Below, in pieces: positions 43,293 through 53,967 of a stretch of 64,000 bases of DNA. Source of the stretch: Pseudomonas weihenstephanensis (GTDB lineage Bacteria > Pseudomonadota > Gammaproteobacteria > Pseudomonadales > Pseudomonadaceae). The DNA lies in assembly GCF_001043055.1 (NCBI RefSeq), contig NZ_JYLF01000006.1, positions 1 to 64,000 on the forward strand. The letters are read 5' to 3'. Both the position numbers and the translations under genes were made by a program. The notes beneath the pieces are model-generated. The model was not told where the DNA came from and did no database searches. It worked only from the letters and a program-made list of their open reading frames with translations. Positions within the stretch are counted from its first letter, which is position 1. Each line of letters begins with the position of its first letter.

Positions 43293-45920
43293 ATGGGCAA
43301 ATCGCTGGTCATTGTGGAATCCCCGGCTAAGGCCAAGACCATCAACAAGTACTTGGGTAACGAGTACGTGGTGAAGTCGAGTATCGGCCATATCCGAGAC
43401 CTGCCCACCAGCGGTTCGGCTAGCGCCAGCAAAGAACCTGCTGCCAAGCGCGGTAAGGCTGCGGCGGGCGAAGCGCCGGCCCTGTCGCCGAAAGAGAAAG
43501 CTCAAAAGCAGCTGATCTCGCGCATGGGCGTCGATCCCGAGCATGGCTGGAAAGCCAAGTACGAGATCCTTCCAGGCAAGGAAAAGGTCATCGAAGAGCT
43601 GCGCCGGCTCGCCAAGGATGCTGACACCATCTATCTCGCAACCGACTTGGATCGCGAGGGGGAAGCCATTGCATGGCACCTGCGCGAAGCCATCGGTGGG
43701 GACGACAGCCGCTACAAGCGCGTGGTGTTCAACGAAATCACCAAAAAAGCGATTCAGGAAGCCTTCTCCAAGCCGGGCGAACTGGACATCAATCGTGTAA
43801 ATGCCCAGCAGGCACGTCGTTTCCTCGACCGCGTGGTGGGTTACATGGTGTCGCCGCTGTTATGGGCAAAAATTGCCCGTGGCTTGTCGGCGGGTCGTGT
43901 GCAGTCGGTGGCCGTGAAGCTGGTCGTGGAGCGTGAGCGCGAGATTCGTGCGTTCAACCCCGAAGAGTACTGGGAAGTTCACGCAGACCTCGGCACCGCC
44001 AAGGGCGCAAAAGTACGCTTTGACGTCGCGCGTGAAAAAGGCGAAGCGTTCAAACCGCTGAACGAAACCCAGGCCATGGCCGCGCTGGAGAAGCTCAAGG
44101 CTTCCAGCTACACCATCGTCAAGCGCGAAGACAAGCCGACCAGCAGCAAGCCGTCGGCACCGTTCATTACCTCCACCCTGCAACAGGCCGCGAGCAACCG
44201 CTTGGGCTTCGGGGTGAAGAAAACCATGATGATGGCTCAGCGTCTGTATGAAGCGGGCTACATCACGTACATGCGTACCGACTCCACCAACTTGTCGGCT
44301 GATGCGGTCGAGATGGCACGCACCTACATTGAAGGTGAATTTGGCGCGTCGTACCTGCCACCTGCACCGAACGTGTACAGCAGCAAGGAGGGCGCACAAG
44401 AGGCTCACGAAGCCATTCGTCCTTCTGACGTAAACATGCACCCGAGCAAGCTGTCGGGCATGGAGCGCGACGCTGAGCGCCTTTACGAGCTGATCTGGCG
44501 CCAATTCGTGGCCTGCCAGATGCTGCCCGCCAAGTACCTGTCGACCACGGTCAGCGTTGCAGCGGGTAATTTCGAGCTGCGTGCCAAAGGCCGCATCCTC
44601 AAGTTCGACGGTTATACCCGCGTGATGCCGCAAATCACCAAGCCGGGTGACGACGACGTATTGCCTGACATGGCGCAGGGCGATGTGCTCAAGTTGATCA
44701 ATATTGATCCGACTCAACACTTCACCAAGCCACCGGCGCGTTACTCCGAAGCCAGCTTGGTCAAAGAGATGGAAAAACGCGGTATTGGTCGTCCTTCGAC
44801 CTACGCCGCGATTATCTCGACCATTCAGGACCGTGGTTATGTGGCCTTGCACAACCGCCGTTTTTACTCCGAAAAAATGGGCGATATCGTTACCGAGCGC
44901 TTGTCCGAAAGTTTTTCTGACCTGATGGACTACGGCTTCACCGCCGGTATGGAAGAAAACCTCGACGACGTGGCACACGGTGAGCGTGACTGGAAAAATG
45001 TACTGGACGAGTTCTACGGCAGCTTCAAGAAAAAACTTGAAATCGCCGCAGACCCGGACAGTGGCATGCGTGCCAATCAGCCGGTCATGACGGACATTGC
45101 GTGTAAGGAATGCGGACGTCCGATGCAGATTCGTACCGCATCGACGGGCGTTTTCCTGGGGTGTTCGGGCTACAGCCTGCCGCCTAAAGAGCGTTGCAAG
45201 GCGACGGTCAACCTGGTGCCGGGTGATGAAATCGCCGCTGATGACGAGGGTGAGTCCGAGTCGTTGGTGTTGCTGGGCAAGCACCGCTGCCCGATTTGCA
45301 GCACCGCGATGGACGCTTACTTGCTGGATGAGAAGCACAAGCTGCATATCTGCGGTAACAACCCGGATTGCGCGGGTTATGAAATCGAAGAGGGCAGCTA
45401 TCGCATCAAAGGCTACGAAGGTCCGAGCCTGGAATGTGACAAATGCGGCAGTGAGATGCAGCTCAAGACGGGTCGTTTCGGCAAGTTCTTCGGTTGCACC
45501 AATGCGGAGTGCAAAAACACCCGCAAATTGCTCAAAAGCGGTGAAGCGGCGCCGCCCAAGATGGACCCGGTGAAAATGCCGGAACTCAAGTGCGAGAAGG
45601 TGAATGACACCTACATCTTGCGTGACGGTGCTTCTGGTCTGTTCCTTGCGGCCAGCCAGTTCCCTAAAAATCGTGAGACCCGTGCCCCGTTGGTGATCGA
45701 AATTGTGCCGCACAAGGATGAAATCGATCCCAAGTATCACTTCCTGTGTGATGCGCCGAAGAAAGACCCGGACGGTCGCCCGGCAGTGATCCGCTACAGT
45801 CGCAAAACCAAAGAGCAGTACGTGCAGACTGAAGTGGATGGCAAGCCGACAGGGTGGCGTGCGTTCTACGATGGCAAGAGCTGGAAGGTTGAAGACAAGC
45901 GTAAAGAAAAAGACGCTTGA
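43293..45920 (+). CDS. topA: DNA topoisomerase I
   Basis: The 875-residue type IA topoisomerase relaxes negative supercoils. It has the N-terminal Toprim domain ([30 protein letters not shown]), the active-site Tyr326 in [13 protein letters not shown], and C-terminal zinc-ribbon repeats with CxxC pairs ([42 protein letters not shown]). An Ala/Lys-rich insert (about 45-65) in the Toprim region is usual for Pseudomonas. The start has AGGAA upstream. Confidence 0.97.
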   Translation: MGKSLVIVESPAKAKTINKYLGNEYVVKSSIGHIRDLPTSGSASASKEPAAKRGKAAAGEAPALSPKEKAQKQLISRMGVDPEHGWKAKYEILPGKEKVIEELRRLAKDADTIYLATDLDREGEAIAWHLREAIGGDDSRYKRVVFNEITKKAIQEAFSKPGELDINRVNAQQARRFLDRVVGYMVSPLLWAKIARGLSAGRVQSVAVKLVVEREREIRAFNPEEYWEVHADLGTAKGAKVRFDVAREKGEAFKPLNETQAMAALEKLKASSYTIVKREDKPTSSKPSAPFITSTLQQAASNRLGFGVKKTMMMAQRLYEAGYITYMRTDSTNLSADAVEMARTYIEGEFGASYLPPAPNVYSSKEGAQEAHEAIRPSDVNMHPSKLSGMERDAERLYELIWRQFVACQMLPAKYLSTTVSVAAGNFELRAKGRILKFDGYTRVMPQITKPGDDDVLPDMAQGDVLKLINIDPTQHFTKPPARYSEASLVKEMEKRGIGRPSTYAAIISTIQDRGYVALHNRRFYSEKMGDIVTERLSESFSDLMDYGFTAGMEENLDDVAHGERDWKNVLDEFYGSFKKKLEIAADPDSGMRANQPVMTDIACKECGRPMQIRTASTGVFLGCSGYSLPPKERCKATVNLVPGDEIAADDEGESESLVLLGKHRCPICSTAMDAYLLDEKHKLHICGNNPDCAGYEIEEGSYRIKGYEGPSLECDKCGSEMQLKTGRFGKFFGCTNAECKNTRKLLKSGEAAPPKMDPVKMPELKCEKVNDTYILRDGASGLFLAASQFPKNRETRAPLVIEIVPHKDEIDPKYHFLCDAPKKDPDGRPAVIRYSRKTKEQYVQTEVDGKPTGWRAFYDGKSWKVEDKRKEKDA

Positions 45921-46239
45921 TCTGAGCTGAACGCAGAGTAAAAAACCGCGCAAGGTCTGTAGGGCTTGCGCGGTTTTTTTATGCACAGCTTCAGTGGTTG
46001 GCGTAGACGCTGAGGAGTAATACGAGGCTGCGTCCGGGCGCGTGGCGCTCGTAAAACCATTAAGCCCTGTGCGTCAGTCACGCCGCTGTCATTACGTCAC
46101 GGCCGCGCTGGGCCGATCTGGGCCTAGTACCTACCCCAGATGCACGGGGCGGCCATTGCGCCGCTGAACCCTTGCGTCTGCCCACCTCTGTCCCTGAGAC
46201 TGCTCGATCTGCCTTAACCCTTCGTTGTGGAATGCCCCA
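45921..46239. other. Gap between topA and the DUF6586-like gene
   Basis: Apart from the topA terminator at its left end I see no gene, promoter of convincing quality or repeat in this 319-base stretch. Short GC palindromes occur near 46100-46165 but form no clear element. Confidence 0.5.
45941..45980 (+). terminator. Rho-independent terminator of topA
   Basis: AAAAACCGCGCAAG (45941-45954) pairs with CTTGCGCGGTTTTT (45965-45978) around a ten-base loop, with a T-run. It is 20 bases past the topA stop. Confidence 0.95.
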
Positions 46240-46761
46240 ATGGCTTACGAACTCTATACCCGTACCAATCAAAAAATATATTTCACGGGCTTGGCGCTGG
46301 AAGCCATGCACAAGGCGGCTGATGGTCGGGCCATGAATGCACAAGCTTTGGTGCAGGCTGAGCGAGAGTCGGCAGTGTTTCATTTGTATGGCGCACTGCT
46401 TGGCTTATGCCACGAGATTGCCGGTTTCTATCGTTTGCCCCAGGGCAGCGCACCTAGAGTGGAGCTTTTGCTGACGCAGGAAGTGCTGGATGCCAAAGCA
46501 ATTCCTGAGCTGGCTGAAATGGTTGAATTGGCGCGCGCTCCCAACACTTGGCTTGCGCAGCTGGTAGCGGCCCATGCCGCGCTGTATCAGCCGTTGCAGG
46601 CACCTAAAAAGGTCAAGGCAGATGTGTTTCAGCCGTTGATCGAGGTGGTCAGTCTGGAGGAAGACGCACCGCAAACGTTGAGTCGCGAAACGCTTGAGGA
46701 GTGGCGTCAAAACCTGAAAAAAATGGCAATCCGCTTTCGCGATGGTCTCAATGAGTGCTAA
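46240..46761 (+). CDS. DUF6586-type conserved Pseudomonas protein
   Basis: The protein is 173 residues from the ATG at 46240 (MAYELYTRTNQKIYFTGLAL). It is predicted all-helical and soluble, with an alternation of hydrophobic and acidic helices (EVLDAKAIPELAEMVELARAP; TLEEWRQNLKKMAIRFRD). It is a conserved gene of the topA-sulA interval in Pseudomonas. No catalytic motif is visible and its function is unknown. Confidence 0.8.
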   Translation: MAYELYTRTNQKIYFTGLALEAMHKAADGRAMNAQALVQAERESAVFHLYGALLGLCHEIAGFYRLPQGSAPRVELLLTQEVLDAKAIPELAEMVELARAPNTWLAQLVAAHAALYQPLQAPKKVKADVFQPLIEVVSLEEDAPQTLSRETLEEWRQNLKKMAIRFRDGLNEC

Positions 46762-46845
46762 AAGTCGCACCTGGAACTGCACAGTCATTCATCACTCCGT
46801 CATGAAAGCGCCATAGATCCTGGCAAATTCTGTTGGGATGACTGA

Positions 46846-46851
46846 TATAAT
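46846..46851 (+). promoter_or_regulatory. Consensus -10 box (TATAAT)
   Basis: A perfect TATAAT lies 28 bases upstream of the next ATG (46880). The best -35 candidate, TGGCAA at 46821-46826, has a long 19-base spacer. The promoter would give the small downstream gene its own transcript. Confidence 0.55.
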
Positions 46852-46879
46852 CCCGCGCTTTCGTGGAGAACAAACTTTT

Positions 46880-47113
46880 ATGCCAACGTCCTTTCTAGAA
46901 ATTGTCGAGTTGCCTGACGGCCGCATCGAGTTGCGTCGGGCTGAGGACGAAGGGTCTTTGGTGACGCTGAACTTCTCTGAAGATGCCAAGGCTTTTCTTC
47001 AGGGGCAGCACGTAGAGGTGGCCAAAGCCATGCTCAGCGTGGGTGTGCAAATGGCGGGTCGGCTGGCCGAAGGCGAGCTGGAAAAAGACGAAGGGCCGCG
47101 CATTCTTCATTGA
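46880..47113 (+). CDS. Conserved small acidic protein of unknown function
   Basis: The 77-residue protein from the ATG at 46880 (MPTSFLEIVELPDGRIELRR) is acidic, with a two-strand beta start (LEIVELPDGRIELRRAED) and a helix ending GRLAEGELEKDEGP. It is a conserved small ORF that sits convergent to sulA in Pseudomonas. A GGAG lies about 12 bases upstream of the ATG, and a consensus -10 lies before that. No family function is known to me. Confidence 0.75.
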   Translation: MPTSFLEIVELPDGRIELRRAEDEGSLVTLNFSEDAKAFLQGQHVEVAKAMLSVGVQMAGRLAEGELEKDEGPRILH

Positions 47114-47185
47114 GTGGCCACTGATGCAAGCCTGCCACAGATGAGTGAATGCGTTCTGCGGCGGCCCTGTGGCAGCAGCGTCTGG

Positions 47186-47659
47186 TTAGCCCAGTCGAAT
47201 ATTTAGACTTTGCCCGTGGCCGATCAATGCTGCGCCGATCAATTGTTGACGGGCGGGCGAGTTGAGCGGGTTTATCCAGCTCACTACGGTGTGACTACGG
47301 CCCAGGCGCAGTGCTTCGCACGTCAGTTGCAACGCACTTTTATTGCCATTGGGTTGCAGCAGCAGAATGCGTTCGCGATTAAGTCCCGCATCGCGCAACC
47401 AGCTTTGAGTCAGGCTGGCGGGTGGCGCAATCAGCGTCAACCAGCGCGCATCTTGTTGCTCGCTGAGTTCGCGAAGCATGGGAGCTAAAAGGTTCAGGCA
47501 GTTCTCGGCAGCACCGCGTAACGACAGCTCACTGAAAACCTCTGGTTCTGCGCGCCAAGGTGAATCAAGTACTGCTTTGATCGCTTGTGGCATGGGCTGG
47601 GCCATGAATGCCTCGAACAAAGGCAGTTGTGCTGGTAGCGATGGGTGCGGGAACTGCAT
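47186..47659 (-). CDS. sulA: SOS cell-division inhibitor SulA
   Basis: The 157-residue protein is the RecA-like-fold SulA family that binds FtsZ and blocks Z-ring assembly during DNA damage. Visible segments are ELSLRGAAENCLNLLAPMLREL, RWLTLIAPPASLTQSWLRDAGL and SALQLTCEALRLGRSHTVVSW. It follows lexA by 13 bases with an AAGGAGG ribosome site, so lexA-sulA is one SOS-induced transcript that raises both inhibitor and repressor together. Confidence 0.92.
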   Translation of the reverse strand: MQFPHPSLPAQLPLFEAFMAQPMPQAIKAVLDSPWRAEPEVFSELSLRGAAENCLNLLAPMLRELSEQQDARWLTLIAPPASLTQSWLRDAGLNRERILLLQPNGNKSALQLTCEALRLGRSHTVVSWINPLNSPARQQLIGAALIGHGQSLNIRLG

Positions 47660-47672
47660 GGCGCCTCCTTCT

Positions 47673-48281
47673 TTAGCGGCGTATGACGCCGACGCTCAGG
47701 CCTTCGATAACGAGTTCCTGCTCTTTGAGATTGACTTCAATGGGCGCGAAATCCGGGTTTTCAGCGATTAGCCAGACTGTGCTGCCTTCGCGCTTGAAGC
47801 GCTTGACGGTCACTTCGTCGTCAATACGTGCCACCACGATCTGCCCGTTGCGTGCTTCACGGCAGGTATGAACCGCAAGCAAGTCGCCATCAAAGATGCC
47901 GACGTCCTTCATGCTCATGCCCTGGACGCGCAACAGGTAATCGGCGCGCGGATGGAAGAAGGTCGGGTTGATATTGCACGACTCTTCGACATGTTCCTGC
48001 GCCAGAATGGGAGCGCCAGCGGCGACACGGCCAATAATGGGCAGCGTGGATTCGTCAGCATTGGCTTCAAAGCCAGGTATGCGAATACCGCGCGAGGCAC
48101 CCGGTGTCATTTCAATGGCACCTTTGCGGGCCAATGCTTTCAGGTGTTCTTCGGCGGCGTTGGGAGACTTGAAACCCAGTTCTTGTGCAATTTCGGCACG
48201 GGTAGGCGGGTAACCGTTGTCATCCAGGCAGCGTTTGATAAAGGCCAGGATCTCAGCTTGGCGTGGCGTCAGTTTTAGCAT
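47673..48281 (-). CDS. lexA: SOS repressor LexA
   Basis: The 202-residue repressor has an N-terminal winged helix ([30 protein letters not shown] region) and a C-terminal S24 protease domain. The self-cleavage site is A88-G89 in RVAAGAP, with the catalytic Ser123 in [10 protein letters not shown] and Lys160 in DEVTVKRF. RecA filaments trigger its cleavage. Two LexA boxes lie in its own promoter, giving autoregulation. Confidence 0.97.
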   Translation of the reverse strand: MLKLTPRQAEILAFIKRCLDDNGYPPTRAEIAQELGFKSPNAAEEHLKALARKGAIEMTPGASRGIRIPGFEANADESTLPIIGRVAAGAPILAQEHVEESCNINPTFFHPRADYLLRVQGMSMKDVGIFDGDLLAVHTCREARNGQIVVARIDDEVTVKRFKREGSTVWLIAENPDFAPIEVNLKEQELVIEGLSVGVIRR

Positions 48282-48291
48282 GTTGATCGCT

Positions 48292-48307
48292 CTGTCTTTT
48301 TATACAG
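48292..48307. promoter_or_regulatory. LexA box 1 (SOS operator)
   Basis: CTGT at 48292-48295, eight AT-rich bases, ACAG at 48304-48307: a perfect CTGT-N8-ACAG operator 10 bases upstream of the lexA ATG, overlapping the leader. Confidence 0.9.
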
Positions 48308-48310
48308 TGA

Positions 48311-48326
48311 CTGGGATTATATACAG
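48311..48326. promoter_or_regulatory. LexA box 2 (SOS operator)
   Basis: CTGG at 48311-48314, eight bases, ACAG at 48323-48326. One base differs from CTGT-N8-ACAG. It covers the -10 of the lexA promoter, and the two boxes are 19 bases apart, nearly two helical turns, so two LexA dimers could bind side by side. Confidence 0.8.
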
Positions 48327-48343
48327 TGAAGGCGCATTGGCAA
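48316..48343 (-). promoter_or_regulatory. Sigma-70 promoter of lexA-sulA
   Basis: On the minus strand TTGCCA (48338-48343), a 16-base spacer and a perfect TATAAT (48316-48321). LexA box 2 overlaps the -10 and box 1 lies just downstream, so bound LexA would block polymerase. Confidence 0.75.
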
Positions 48344-48474
48344 TGATCCATTTCAGGCCGTCCGCTGGACGGTCATGCCTGAGCCTGATGGGCGCTACTT
48401 TATCAGCACAGGCCACGCGGGCCGAGGCTGTGGTTAAATGCGGAACTGGCCAGTCGCAAAACGAATGCCCTATC

Positions 48475-48503
48475 TTGACTTTTAACAAACTGAAACGTAT
48501 GTT
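48475..48503 (+). promoter_or_regulatory. Sigma-70 promoter of psrA
   Basis: TTGACT at 48475-48480, a 17-base spacer and TATGTT at 48498-48503. The PsrA boxes cover its -10, which fits autorepression. Confidence 0.65.
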
Positions 48504-48518
48504 TCAAACAACTGTTTA
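48492..48518. promoter_or_regulatory. Two overlapping PsrA operators
   Basis: GAAAC-GTAT-GTTTC (48492-48505) is a perfect match to the PsrA palindrome GAAAC-N4-GTTTC. CAAAC-AACT-GTTTA (48505-48518) shares one base with it and is a near match. They lie 24 bases upstream of the psrA ATG and overlap its promoter. Confidence 0.85.
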
Positions 48519-48541
48519 AGTGTTTGTCAGCCGGAGTAGAC

Positions 48542-49249
48542 ATGGCCCAGTCGGAAACCGTTGAACGTATCCTTGATGCTGCTGAGCAGCTGTTCGCGGA
48601 AAAAGGTTTTGCCGAGACTTCACTGCGGCTGATCACCAGCAAGGCCGGGGTCAATCTGGCTGCGGTCAACTACCACTTCGGTTCCAAAAAAGCGCTGATT
48701 CAGGCGGTTTTTTCGCGTTTCCTGGGGCCGTTTTGCGCCAACCTCGACCGCGAGCTGGAGCGACGTCAGGCCAAGCCAGACAATCGCCCCACCCTGGAAG
48801 AACTCCTGGAAATGCTCGTGGAGCAGGCGTTGGTGATCCAGCCACGCAGTGGTAATGATCTTTCCATCTTCATGCGTTTGCTGGGTCTGGCCTTCAGCCA
48901 GAGCCAAGGCCATTTGCGGCGCTACCTTGAAGACATGTACGGCAAAGTGTTCCGCCGCTATATGTTGCTGGTTAACGAAGCCGCGCCGCAGATTCCTCCT
49001 ATCGAGTTGTTTTGGCGCGTGCATTTCATGCTCGGTGCCGCGGCATTCAGCATGTCCGGGATCAAGGCGTTGCGCGCCATTGCCGAGACAGACTTCGGTG
49101 TTAACACCTCGATCGAGCAAGTCATGCGTTTGATGGTGCCTTTCCTGGCCGCCGGCATGCGCGCTGAAAGCGGGGTTGTTGACCCTGTGTTGGCCAGCGC
49201 ACAAATGCGTGCGCGTAACAAAACCTCGCAGATTGCCGCCAAGGTTTGA
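48542..49249 (+). CDS. psrA: TetR-family fatty-acid-responsive regulator PsrA
   Basis: The protein is 235 residues from the ATG at 48542 (MAQSETVERILDAAEQLFAEK), with CCGGAG upstream. The N-terminal TetR helix-turn-helix (about 5-55, LRLITSKAGVNLAAVNYHFGSKKA) binds DNA; the C-terminal ligand domain binds long-chain fatty acids in known PsrA. PsrA represses its own gene and beta-oxidation genes and activates rpoS. Its position beside lexA and divergent from it is the standard Pseudomonas arrangement, and its predicted operator lies in its own promoter. Confidence 0.93.
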   Translation: MAQSETVERILDAAEQLFAEKGFAETSLRLITSKAGVNLAAVNYHFGSKKALIQAVFSRFLGPFCANLDRELERRQAKPDNRPTLEELLEMLVEQALVIQPRSGNDLSIFMRLLGLAFSQSQGHLRRYLEDMYGKVFRRYMLLVNEAAPQIPPIELFWRVHFMLGAAAFSMSGIKALRAIAETDFGVNTSIEQVMRLMVPFLAAGMRAESGVVDPVLASAQMRARNKTSQIAAKV

Positions 49250-49420
49250 CCGGCTGCGGGTGGGCGTGGCAGTCGAGTTCCGCTAAGCTTGGCGCCATGC
49301 TCACTCCTGACTTATTCCCCTTTGTACGTGCATTGCGGTTGCCTGAACGGGCGACACGCAAGGTTGCGCCCGTGCATGCCCGGTGGGCAATAAGCGCACT
49401 CTTTCTCTAAAGGATTTTCC

Positions 49421-50431
49421 ATGAGTTCTGCCTTGCAAGGCTCCTTGATGGTGGACGTCGCCGGTACTTGGCTGACGGCTGAAGACCGGCAATTGCTGCG
49501 CCAGCCTGAAGTGGGCGGTTTGATCATCTTTGCACGCAACATTGAGCATCCGCGCCAGGTTCGCGAACTGAGCGCTTCGATTCGTGCGATTCGCCCCGAC
49601 CTGCTGCTGGCCGTTGATCAGGAAGGCGGTCGGGTGCAGCGTCTGCGCCAAGGGTTTGTACGCTTGCCGGCGATGCGCGCGATTGCAGATAACCCGAACG
49701 CCGAGTATTTGGCCGAACAATGTGGCTGGATCATGGCCACCGAAGTATTGGCCGTGGGCCTGGACTTGAGTTTTGCCCCGGTACTGGATCTGGATTACCA
49801 GCGCAGCGCCGTGGTTGGCAGCCGTGCATTCGAGGGCGATCCTGAACGCGCCGCAACCTTGGCCGCAGCCTTTATTCGCGGCATGAGTGACGCTGGCATG
49901 GCCGCCACCGGTAAGCATTTTCCGGGGCATGGCTGGGCAGAGGCTGATTCGCATGTAGCCATTCCAACAGATGAGCGCACGCTGGAGCAGATTCGTGCCC
50001 ATGATCTGGTGCCTTTCGCACGGCTGAGCCAGCAATTGGCGGCGGTGATGCCCGCCCATGTGATTTACCCGCAAGTCGACAGCCAGCCCGCAGGTTTCTC
50101 CCGTCGCTGGTTGCAAGACATCTTGCGAGGTGAGTTAGGGTTCGATGGCGTGATCTTCAGCGATGACCTCTCGATGGCAGGCGCCCATGTGGTGGGCGAC
50201 GCGGCCAGTCGTATCGAGGCGGCTTTGTCGGCGGGTTGCGACATGGGGCTGGTGTGCAACGACCGTGCGGCCGCCGAGTTGGCGCTCAGCGCTGCCCAGC
50301 GCATGAAGGTGACACCATCGCCGCGTATCGCGCGCATGCGCAGCCAGGCGTTTGCCAGTACTGACTACCGGCAGGACCCGCGTTGGCTGGTGGCGGTGGG
50401 TGCGCTCAAAGATGCTCAATTGATTGATTAA
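49421..50431 (+). CDS. nagZ: Beta-N-acetylglucosaminidase NagZ
   Basis: The 336-residue GH3 cytoplasmic hydrolase removes GlcNAc from 1,6-anhydromuropeptides during cell-wall recycling and so produces the ligands that switch on AmpC in many species. It shows [16 protein letters not shown], the NagZ His loop in [16 protein letters not shown] and the nucleophile region [13 protein letters not shown]. It is followed 12 bases later by the phosphorylase gene, so they are probably co-transcribed. Confidence 0.95.
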   Translation: MSSALQGSLMVDVAGTWLTAEDRQLLRQPEVGGLIIFARNIEHPRQVRELSASIRAIRPDLLLAVDQEGGRVQRLRQGFVRLPAMRAIADNPNAEYLAEQCGWIMATEVLAVGLDLSFAPVLDLDYQRSAVVGSRAFEGDPERAATLAAAFIRGMSDAGMAATGKHFPGHGWAEADSHVAIPTDERTLEQIRAHDLVPFARLSQQLAAVMPAHVIYPQVDSQPAGFSRRWLQDILRGELGFDGVIFSDDLSMAGAHVVGDAASRIEAALSAGCDMGLVCNDRAAAELALSAAQRMKVTPSPRIARMRSQAFASTDYRQDPRWLVAVGALKDAQLID

Positions 50432-51181
<750 letters not shown>

Positions 51182-51240
51182 GGATTTTGGAGTTGCTGCC
51201 GCAGGGTGCGGCAGCGATTACAGGGGGCGATTGACAGGCT

Positions 51241-53943
51241 TCAACGCTTTTCGACTTTGGGTGGCAATGGCGCAAACAGGGCGTCGATGTCGTCGTCATG
51301 CAGTTTCCAGTCCCCCGCAATACGGCCATCCAGCACGCCAGCCGCTAAATCTGATTTTTCCTGCTGCAAGTGCTGGATTTTCTCTTCGACGGTGCCGCGG
51401 GCAATCATCTTGTACACAAACACCGGTTTTTCCTGCCCTATCCGATAAGCTCGGTCGGTGGCCTGGTTTTCTGCTGCCGGGTTCCACCAGGGGTCGTAGT
51501 GAATCACAGTGTCGGCTTCGGTCAGGTTCAGGCCTACACCACCCGCCTTAAGACTGATCAGAAATATCTGCAATTTGCCGCTCTGAAAGTCTTTGACCGG
51601 TGTACGTCTATCCCGTGTTTGACCGGTGAGCAGGGCGTAATCAATGTTGCGCTTTTTCAGCTCGGCCTCGATCAGGCCCAGCATGGAGGTGAACTGGGAA
51701 AACAGCAGAATGCGTCGCCCCTCCGCAAACAGTTCTTCGAGCATCACCATCAAGCTGTCGAGTTTGCCCGAGGTGCTGCCTTTTTTTGGCGGGTTGTCGC
51801 TGACCAGGCGCAGGTCGCAGCACACCTGGCGCAGTTTGAGCAGGGCTTCCAGGATGATGATCTGGCTGCGGCCTACACCTTTGCGCGTAATTTCATCGCG
51901 CACTTTTTTGTCCATCGCCAAGCGCATGGTTTCGTACACGTCCCGTTGCGCTTCGTTGAGATCAACCCAGTGGATGATCTCGGTTTTTGGGGGTAATTCG
52001 GTGGCCACTTGCTCTTTGGTTCGACGCAGCAGGAACGGTTTGATCCGCGCGTTCAGGTGCTGCAAACGTTCATCGCTGCCGTGACGTTCAATCGGCACAC
52101 GGTAGTCGCGGTTGAAGGCTTTGACGTCGCCCAGCCAGCCGGGTAACAAAAAGTGAAACAGTGCCCACAGCTCGCCCAAGTGGTTCTCCAGCGGTGTACC
52201 GCTCAAGCACAGGCGTTGGCGCGCCACCAGCTCGCGCGCAGCTTGCGAGGCTTTGCTGTTGGGATTCTTGATGTACTGCGCTTCGTCGAGGATCAGGATG
52301 TGCAACGGCACTTTAGCCAGCAGCTCAATGTCTTTGGGCAGCAGGGCATAGGTGGTCAGGATCACGTCGTAATCGTTGAGGTGCTCGACGTGTTTTTTGC
52401 GACTGGCGCCGTACAGCGCCAGTACCTTGAGTTGTGGCGTGAAGTGCGCCGCTTCGTCCACCCAGTTTGGAATCAGGCTGGTGGGCATCACCACCATTGC
52501 CGGGCGATCCAGCCGCCCCGCGTTCTTTTCGCACAGAATGTGCGCCAGAGTTTGCAGGGTTTTGCCTAAACCCATGTCGTCCGCCAGAATGCCGCCGACT
52601 TCAAGTTGGCGCAGCGACTGCATCCAGCTCAATCCTTCGAGTTGATACGGTCTGAGCGTGGCATTTAGCCCTTGTGGCGCCTCGACACTGAAGTCTTTGA
52701 TGTCGCGCAGGCGCTGGGCAAAGCCACGAATCTGCTCGCCGCCTTCCCAGCGCAAGGGCAGTGCATCCAGGGCATTGAGCCGTGGTGCGTCGGCGCTTTT
52801 AATTCGCAAGGTGGTGGCGCCCGGCTCGCCCAGATAAAACTCACCCAGAGTGGCCAGCACCGGTTTCAAGCGGCCATAGGGCAACGCCACTTGAAGCGGC
52901 ATTTGCGTGCTGTTAGGGATGGCCGGGATATTCACCAGAATCAGCTCGTCATCGCGGCGCTTGGCGAGCTTTTCAGGGCTGAGTATTTCAGTGTGCGAGC
53001 GCATCAGGTTAAGCAGAATCGGCAGCAGGCTCAGGCGCTGGCCATTGACGATAATCCCCAGCTCCAGGTCGAACCAGTCCCGCTCCGGCGCCTCATCGAC
53101 GTTGGCGTACCAGTCTTCGACCGGACTCAGGTCAAAGCCGAAGTGTTCATCGATCTGCACTTCCCAGCCTTGCTCGCGCAAGGTGTCCAGCTGGTTGAGC
53201 GTGAAGTTCAGCCAGGCACTGTCATTGACCAGCTCAAACAGCTCGCCCGCGCTTTCGGGCAAGGCTTTGCTCTGGCGCGTGGCGATTTTGAAGCCCAGGA
53301 CCCGCAACTGTTCGCGGTAGAGGTTTTCGGTTTCGGGGTGGCGTTTGATGCGCAGAATGTGGTCTTCGTGGCGAATCAAGACGTCCGCGTTTTTCTGCCC
53401 CGACACGTAAGTCTCGCGGTAATTGAACGATAGCGCGGCGCGGTGCTGGATGTAGCGCTGCATTTTGCCGTTGCGCGGCTCAAAGGCGCTGAACTCGGCG
53501 CTGGCCAGCCATAACCGCGGGATCGGCTGTACATTGTCGATCTGTTGCTCGGGCAGGTTGGCAGGGCGGCGCGAGTCGAGTACGGCCTGAAGTTTTTCCA
53601 GGAGTTCGGCATCCTGGGCGGCGGCGGGGTAGTTCAAGGTGTCTTCAATCTTCAGTAATACGGCAGCAGTGTGCTTGCAGTTGGTGCGCACGGGGCAGGT
53701 GCATTCAGCGCTCACCAGCAGCAGCGAGCCTTTGGCTGACTCGCGTAAGCGAATGGTCTGGCGGTAGGGGTGTTCGCTCGAACCCTGACAGCTGGAGGTG
53801 ATCAGGCTGTCACCGATTTGAGCGATTCGGACGCGGTTTTCCCTCGCGTAGCGGCGGCCACGCTCAAGGCTTTGTTCTTTAAACCGGCTGACCCATGTCG
53901 GCGCCAGCGGTTTGGTCAGTCGTGGTGTCTGGCTTAAGGGCAT
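51241..53943 (-). CDS. SNF2-family DEAD/DEAH helicase with SWIM zinc finger
   Basis: The 900-residue protein has an N-terminal SWIM finger (CTCPVRTNCKH, about 80-92), a central SNF2_N domain with Walker A DDMGLGKT (about residue 458) and LDEAQYIKN (about 553), and a C-terminal helicase domain with FSQFTSMLGLIEAEL, LKAGGVGLNLTEADTV and QATDRAYRIGQ. Related bacterial proteins such as RapA/HepA remodel polymerase or nucleoprotein complexes. It starts 24 bases after mfd on the same strand, so the two probably share a transcript, suggesting a transcription-repair link. The exact substrate is unknown. Confidence 0.9.
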   Translation of the reverse strand: MPLSQTPRLTKPLAPTWVSRFKEQSLERGRRYARENRVRIAQIGDSLITSSCQGSSEHPYRQTIRLRESAKGSLLLVSAECTCPVRTNCKHTAAVLLKIEDTLNYPAAAQDAELLEKLQAVLDSRRPANLPEQQIDNVQPIPRLWLASAEFSAFEPRNGKMQRYIQHRAALSFNYRETYVSGQKNADVLIRHEDHILRIKRHPETENLYREQLRVLGFKIATRQSKALPESAGELFELVNDSAWLNFTLNQLDTLREQGWEVQIDEHFGFDLSPVEDWYANVDEAPERDWFDLELGIIVNGQRLSLLPILLNLMRSHTEILSPEKLAKRRDDELILVNIPAIPNSTQMPLQVALPYGRLKPVLATLGEFYLGEPGATTLRIKSADAPRLNALDALPLRWEGGEQIRGFAQRLRDIKDFSVEAPQGLNATLRPYQLEGLSWMQSLRQLEVGGILADDMGLGKTLQTLAHILCEKNAGRLDRPAMVVMPTSLIPNWVDEAAHFTPQLKVLALYGASRKKHVEHLNDYDVILTTYALLPKDIELLAKVPLHILILDEAQYIKNPNSKASQAARELVARQRLCLSGTPLENHLGELWALFHFLLPGWLGDVKAFNRDYRVPIERHGSDERLQHLNARIKPFLLRRTKEQVATELPPKTEIIHWVDLNEAQRDVYETMRLAMDKKVRDEITRKGVGRSQIIILEALLKLRQVCCDLRLVSDNPPKKGSTSGKLDSLMVMLEELFAEGRRILLFSQFTSMLGLIEAELKKRNIDYALLTGQTRDRRTPVKDFQSGKLQIFLISLKAGGVGLNLTEADTVIHYDPWWNPAAENQATDRAYRIGQEKPVFVYKMIARGTVEEKIQHLQQEKSDLAAGVLDGRIAGDWKLHDDDIDALFAPLPPKVEKR

Positions 53944-53967
53944 GGGTGTTTCATTGTGCGCATCCCA

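Noticed and set aside
43860..45986. 708-codon open frame antisense to topA
   Set aside because: It mirrors the third-position GC bias of topA, has no family similarity or ribosome site, and topA itself is certain.
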